Shown piece by piece: positions 59,221 through 64,000 of a stretch of 64,000 nucleotides of DNA. The notes beneath the pieces were generated by a model that was not told where the DNA came from, searched no databases, and worked only from the letters and a program-made list of their open reading frames with translations. How positions within the stretch are numbered: the first letter of the stretch is position 1; each line of letters opens with the position of its first letter. The stretch comes from Tetragonia tetragonoides (lineage: Eukaryota > Streptophyta > Magnoliopsida > Caryophyllales > Aizoaceae). The translations under genes were made by a program, and so were the position numbers. The DNA is taken from positions 31,780,766 through 31,844,765 of the forward strand of contig CM076147.1 in the NCBI GenBank assembly GCA_038025085.1, given 5' to 3'.

Positions 59221-59744
59221 TTAAACTCCCTCTGAATTCAAGAGATCATGGCTTGTGGGTACAAGTACGAATTTATCTAGCATTGATAAGGAATACCTAG
59301 GGTGTGTTATTTTTCACTACTCAATAATTATTTTGGTACATTTCATTCATTTCAGTTCAGTGGAGTCTAGTTATAAGTTCTTATTTCTCAATGAATTTAG
59401 AATATCCATCTCAAACTGGATGCACGTTTAATACCATATTTTTTGGTGCAAGAGAGGGGCAAGGCCCGAATGTCTAATACTAAAATATATTAATTCTGAC
59501 ATTGATTTAATTTTAGGAAATTGCTCATCATTGAACTAAGGGAGTAATAGGAGTTTAATTTGTAATATTGTCATCCTTCCCGAACACTAAGGTTTTATTC
59601 TAGTTGAGGTTTTTCATGTTGTTACTTGAGCTTCTGCTCATATATAACATTTTGTTTACCATTAACCTTGCTTATTCAATAGAAGCTATATATGTCAATG
59701 AAGCATGTATTTATATCTTTCAAGAGTTAAAACTACAAGGCATA

Positions 59745-60015
59745 GACTCCGTTTGATTCACTTGGATAAAATTGATTTGAACTGAACTGAACTGAATTGA
59801 TTTTTTTTTTAACTTGATCGTTATTAACCATTTAAAATTTGTCCAAACATAGTCAGTATTGGACTCATTTGAAAGTATGCTTTGAGATTTTTCCGATAAC
59901 ATGGCGGTTATCATCATGAAATTAGTTCGGAATAAAATGTTATATGAGTGATAAAGTTACATACGAACTGAACTGAACTGAATTTAAGAGAAATTAAGTT
60001 GAATCAAACAAAGCT
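59745..60015. mobile_element. MITE of the TTTGATTCA type, about 271 bp
   Basis: The left end gactccgtttgattca and the right end tgaatcaaacaaagct are inverted, with TA on both sides. Next to each end are aactgaactgaactgaat units. Confidence 0.65.
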
Positions 60016-62058
60016 TACTGTCGTTTAAGACATTAGTCGTCACTAATACTTTAATTGTTCCCATTGTTTTAATGTTTCTTATGAGGCGGCCTCAAGGTGA
60101 GACAACTTTTATAATCAAATATGACGTCATGCTTGTATGAAGCACCTCACCTTGACACAGCCTTATACGAGTTTTTGTGAAAAATCAACTGTTTCTGTTG
60201 AGTTAAAAAATCAATTTCTATTGATTAGATTTTGTAGCTGATTATATATGACCTGGCTTATAACTTACAATCTAAAATATTTAATTATGATTTTACACTA
60301 TTTGTGTGAAAACTATTTGACATACTATTATAGTATTATACGGTCCCAAAAAAAAATAAAAAAGAAATGAAAGGAATACACTTTAGGGCACACAACTGTG
60401 GTTTGAAGCAGTTATGTTTGACAGTGAGAGTGTGAAATCAATAGTGAAAAGGGTCGAGATCCGCCGCACTGTGCACGTGCAGTTTGCCCGTGTGAAACTT
60501 CAAGTCAGTTTTTCGGTTTGAGCCGTTTGGCTATTGAGTATGATCAAAAGGGGGGCTTGACTTGACCTTCCCTTATTTCGATTTATTTATTTTAGTGATT
60601 TCATAAATAAAATTAACAACATAAAGTGTTGACTTTTTTTACTTATACAAAATCAAGTATCTAGATTTGATTAATTCACAATTCAGTTATTGTCTCACCT
60701 GAGTAGTTCAAATCAAGTTGAAGAGCAGTATTTACTGCGGTATAATTGTTTGTAATTGAGCATGAAGGCATGCTTTCATTTTACTCAATTATAGTTTTTT
60801 TGCTATGCACTCCTTGAACCATGAGTACCTTTGTTTTCATCTTAGGATATTCCTTTGCCTAGACACACAATACCATTTTGACATTATTGGATTTGCTATG
60901 GTTTTCTATCCAATTTTATGTACGACTCTCCATCCCAATGATTACATTTCGACCTTTTGTAATTTTGTCATACATCCCAATTTAATGATAAAATAAATTT
61001 AAAACTGGTGTCAAATGTATAAATGAGTGGGAGAAGAGATAGCACACAAATTGGGACAAGTAATCCTAACCGGTTCAGATTTTAAACTGCACACAACAAG
61101 CATACTTTATCGAATAAGTAATTATTATGACATTAGACCACCTAAGAACTATAACTCATCGATCTATATGAATGAGAACATTGGAAATACTTGTGATGAT
61201 TTATAAGCCTATTCGATTATTAGTCCTAAAAATGACATTGAGCGGTAATTTCCTGTAGCCTAATAGGAGTCTGGAAATTACTTGAAGGGCCTTAACACGA
61301 AACTGGGAGGAGGAAAAGTGACTGTCGTGGACTCTGATACCATATTAAACTTCTCATAAGTCTGGATAAGATCATGAAGAAAAAGAACAATAACTCACAC
61401 AAGTCAAGTAAGGAATCGAGCATGAAGAGGTTACGCCATTTCTCAAATATAAGCCCCCACCACCTCAGAAATTACATGAATATGTGTTATCTTGTTTAAT
61501 AAGTATTGTAAAAAAGAAGAAGCTCATAGTAGTATATATTATCTCCCCATAAAAAAAGAAGAAGAAAACATAATCATCCATAATGTGCCCAACTGCCCAC
61601 CCTCCGGATAATATACCTATGATGATAACATTATAGTTAAGGTCATTTGACAAACCCTTTGGCTTTTATACAACCCCGTATATATACTTTTAATTAACCA
61701 AAATAGTGCATTTATCCATGATTATTTCTGTCATTTCACATTTTAATGGGCATGCATCATTCATGGTGGGATATGAACATATATACTTTTATCAGGTGAG
61801 TAATCCAAGGATCGAATCTTGCATGTGTCATGACATCATGAAATAAAAATATTTCAGTACACATTTAGTAACAAGATGGTCAACCGACTGAATCATTAAA
61901 GCCCTCTTATCTATGTTAAGCTTTTTCCATATAAAGCATGTCCTTTGTTTTTGCCCTTTTGGACTAGATAAAGTAGCTTCTACTCCTTACATAACATAGA
62001 ACTGTACTCGTACTCATTGCTGTGTTTTTATTCTTTTATAAATTCTACTGTAACAAAA
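60016..62058. other. Intergenic, no gene seen
   Basis: AT-rich. At 60083 a gaggcggcctca motif occurs in a short inverted repeat with 60140-60175. At 61327-61340 ggactctgatacca is the reverse complement of a Met-tRNA primer-binding site, suggesting a minus-strand LTR remnant. No coding region is supported. Confidence 0.5.
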
Positions 62059-62345
62059 TTGTGGTATTAGTGAAAATTAGTGGCAAAATTTTACTCAATT
62101 AGTAGAAACTAGTGGCAAGATCTTATCCAATCAGTAGGAATCAGTGACAGAACGTTACCCAATCAGTGGAAATTGTGACAGGACCCACATTCATACTCAC
62201 ATATCAGTGACAAGACCTTACTGAATCAGTGAGAATCATTGGAAGGACTTTACCGAATCAGTGGAAATCAGTAACAATGCCTTACCCAATCAATGAAAAT
62301 CAATCACATGATCTTACACTATCAGTGAGAATCAGTAGGAATAAG
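62059..62345 (+). repeat. 32-bp minisatellite, about nine units
   Basis: Anchors ttaccc/ttatcc-aatcag fall at 62091, 62123, 62155, 62218, 62250, 62282 and 62314: spacing 32 bp except one 63-bp gap (two units). The core is aatcagtgaaatcagtgac-like. It abuts the CACTA-type element. Confidence 0.9.
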
Positions 62346-62346
62346 T

Positions 62347-63049
62347 CACTACAAAAAAAAAAACGCTTTTTTGCTGCGGAAAAACCCGCCGCTATTGGCT
62401 CAAATCCGCCGCTGTGAAGCCTCGGCGGCGGAATCAGCTGCGGAATCACTCCGCAACTAAAAAGCCGGACACTAAGAAAATTAGCGGCGGAATTTATTTC
62501 CACGGCTGAGAACAATTATAAAAAAAAAAAAGTGAAACGTCGGATTGAGTGCGCGACCCTGCTGCCCCCCCACCCAACGCACGCTTACCTGCTCGACTTC
62601 TCCCACGCGCGCCTGACCCCAGGTGTACGCGCGCTTGTGAGGAATTAATTCCTCGTTTCCTCTTGCGTGAGGATTCAAACATTGGTCTCCTGTGTGGAAA
62701 GTGGAGCCATCACCAGCACTCCAATGCATGCTTCCTTGTTAGTATGTATAGTGTGATATATTCTATTTAACCAATATTTACCCAGTTTTAAAAAATAAAG
62801 TTACATCGGAATTAATTAATTCTGTAGCTAATTTAGCTACGGAATTGATTAATTCCGCATCTAACATTTAAAAAAAAAAAATTAAATTTTCAGCAGCGTC
62901 GGAATATTATTTTTTCGCCGCTAATTAGCGTCGGAATTTTAATTTTCGCAATTAATTAGCGCGGGATTTATAATTTCCGCCGCTAATTAGCTACAGAATT
63001 GATTCCGTAGCTAATTTTTGCAGCTATTTCTTGATTTTTTTTTGTAGTG
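62347..63049. mobile_element. 703-bp CACTA-type non-autonomous element
   Basis: The ends cactacaaaaaaaa and ttttttttgtagtg are a perfect inverted repeat beginning CACTA. The interior repeats gcggcggaatt and its complement, forming many short hairpins, especially near each end. A 3-bp duplication is not clear. No transposase. The short open frames here are repeat-driven. Confidence 0.85.
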
Positions 63050-63845
63050 TAGTGGAAAAAAACGCACCCAAAATAATATTGTCAAGTCTAATGTAAAATT
63101 ACTCTTTTATATTTCAAGGATAACCTTATAATAGTGTGTTACAATCAGCTCTAAGCAATACACAAAATATGGTTCCTGCTTTTCCCTCGTTCATTCGTTT
63201 CAAACTTTGTTGTTTAAGATGTCTTCTTTTATACTTATTGTCTCATTTGTTGTCCCATTTACTGTCCCATTATGAATTTTAATATCGTCTCTCTTTATAA
63301 GAATTTTGAGCTTTTGGGTCGTCGGAGTTTATGTTGTGGTTTGTTTGTTGTTGGATATATAACATAAACGTATTTCAATGTAAGATTTTCATCTACGTAC
63401 AAGAATCAAATATATCTCGACACACATTATTGAAAGCCATCTGACCGGTCAAATTGTTAAACGTCTTCGTGAAAAACAACATTATGAGACAATAATTTAT
63501 TTCAGGACATGCAATTTAGTAAGAATTGAATTTCCTGTGGATATAGGTTTGTTTTGATGGAGTATTTCTTAGTTTTTGATATATTGTAAATGTCCTACGA
63601 CTTTCAATTATTCGTTACAAAATATACAGGCTTATTTTCAATTAATAAGTGCTTTGTATAAGGAGAAAGAAAGAAGTCTTGAGGCAATGCGTGAATCATG
63701 CTCTTAGAAGCACACATGAGGGCACCTTAATTCGTGGTGCCTTAGGATGCAACCTCATAGCTCAAGCACCTAAAAATATGAAATATTGACGAGAGAGTTG
63801 TTTCAATCCATTATCATGGTCTTATTTTTATGAAGTATGGACAAA

Positions 63846-63910
<65 letters not shown>

Positions 63911-64000
63911 CTCAAAGAAGAAAATACGATAGAGAAAAAAATGGAAGGTGGTGGTTACTCAACAAGAAGTGGTTTATAAAGGCTAGTTATTATATACCTT
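63050..64000. other. Intergenic, with (AAT)n microsatellite
   Basis: AT-rich. An (AAT)n trinucleotide run of about 62 bp occupies 63848-63909. No coding region or RNA gene recognised. Confidence 0.6.

Noticed and set aside
61327..61340. A complete LTR retrotransposon near 61.3 kb
   Set aside because: Only a primer-binding-site-like motif is visible. No LTR pair or coding region could be found.
62300..62729. Small frames in the CACTA element and beyond
   Set aside because: Driven by GCGGCGGAAT repeats; no domain, and the frames cross the element interior arbitrarily.

Overview
This is a nuclear window from a flowering plant, a eudicot. The evidence is long GT-AG introns, plant-specific gene families (a CBL10 calcium sensor and a DUF1635 protein), a class IV histone deacetylase of plant HDA2 type, and very dense plant transposons. 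A Tat/Retand-type Ty3-gypsy element with amplified tandem repeats hints at Caryophyllales. That is an inference only; I cannot name the species.

Four host loci are visible. (1) 350-1918, plus strand: an F-box/FBA pseudogene broken by a 165-bp hAT MITE, with its C-terminal tail repeated four times. (2) 3575-13396, minus strand: a complete 13-exon HDA2-like histone deacetylase gene, 353 codons plus a stop if spliced as modelled. (3) 46672-51430, plus strand: a complete 9-exon CBL10-like gene, 251 codons. (4) 56371-57302, minus strand: a two-exon DUF1635 gene, 279 codons, with a poly-Q tract. HDA2 and CBL10 look intact: every splice site is GT-AG and the frame is continuous.

Almost everything else is mobile DNA. 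From left to right:
- a 963-bp foldback MULE (2192-3154);
- small elements and an organelle-like patch inside HDA2 introns;
- a 7.3-kb L1-type LINE (13524-20853) in the HDA2 5' flank, 127 bp from the start codon;
- a cluster of Stowaway, Tourist and hAT MITEs and a 483-bp inverted repeat (21106-23530);
- a deleted copia element (24301-25801);
- a 14.4-kb Tat-lineage gypsy element (about 26274-40695) with tandem-repeat LTRs, a decayed gag-pol, its own 550-bp hAT insertion, a 121-bp repeat array and an antisense, intron-containing extra gene;
- further hAT, Helitron-like and MITE sequences (40700-45554).

The right third holds CBL10, DUF1635, paired and nested MITEs (58572-59220), a 32-bp minisatellite and a CACTA-type element (62347-63049).

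Three signals deserve the most attention. The LINE has a long, open but unrecognised ORF1 region that ends in an ATGA overlap with the endonuclease ORF. The gypsy element carries an antisense gene with three predicted introns. Several insertions have clean target-site duplications that let the pre-insertion sequence be inferred, including the LINE beside HDA2 and the MITE in the F-box gene. Most retroelement frames are decayed. No CRISPR array, bacterial operon or viral gene was seen.
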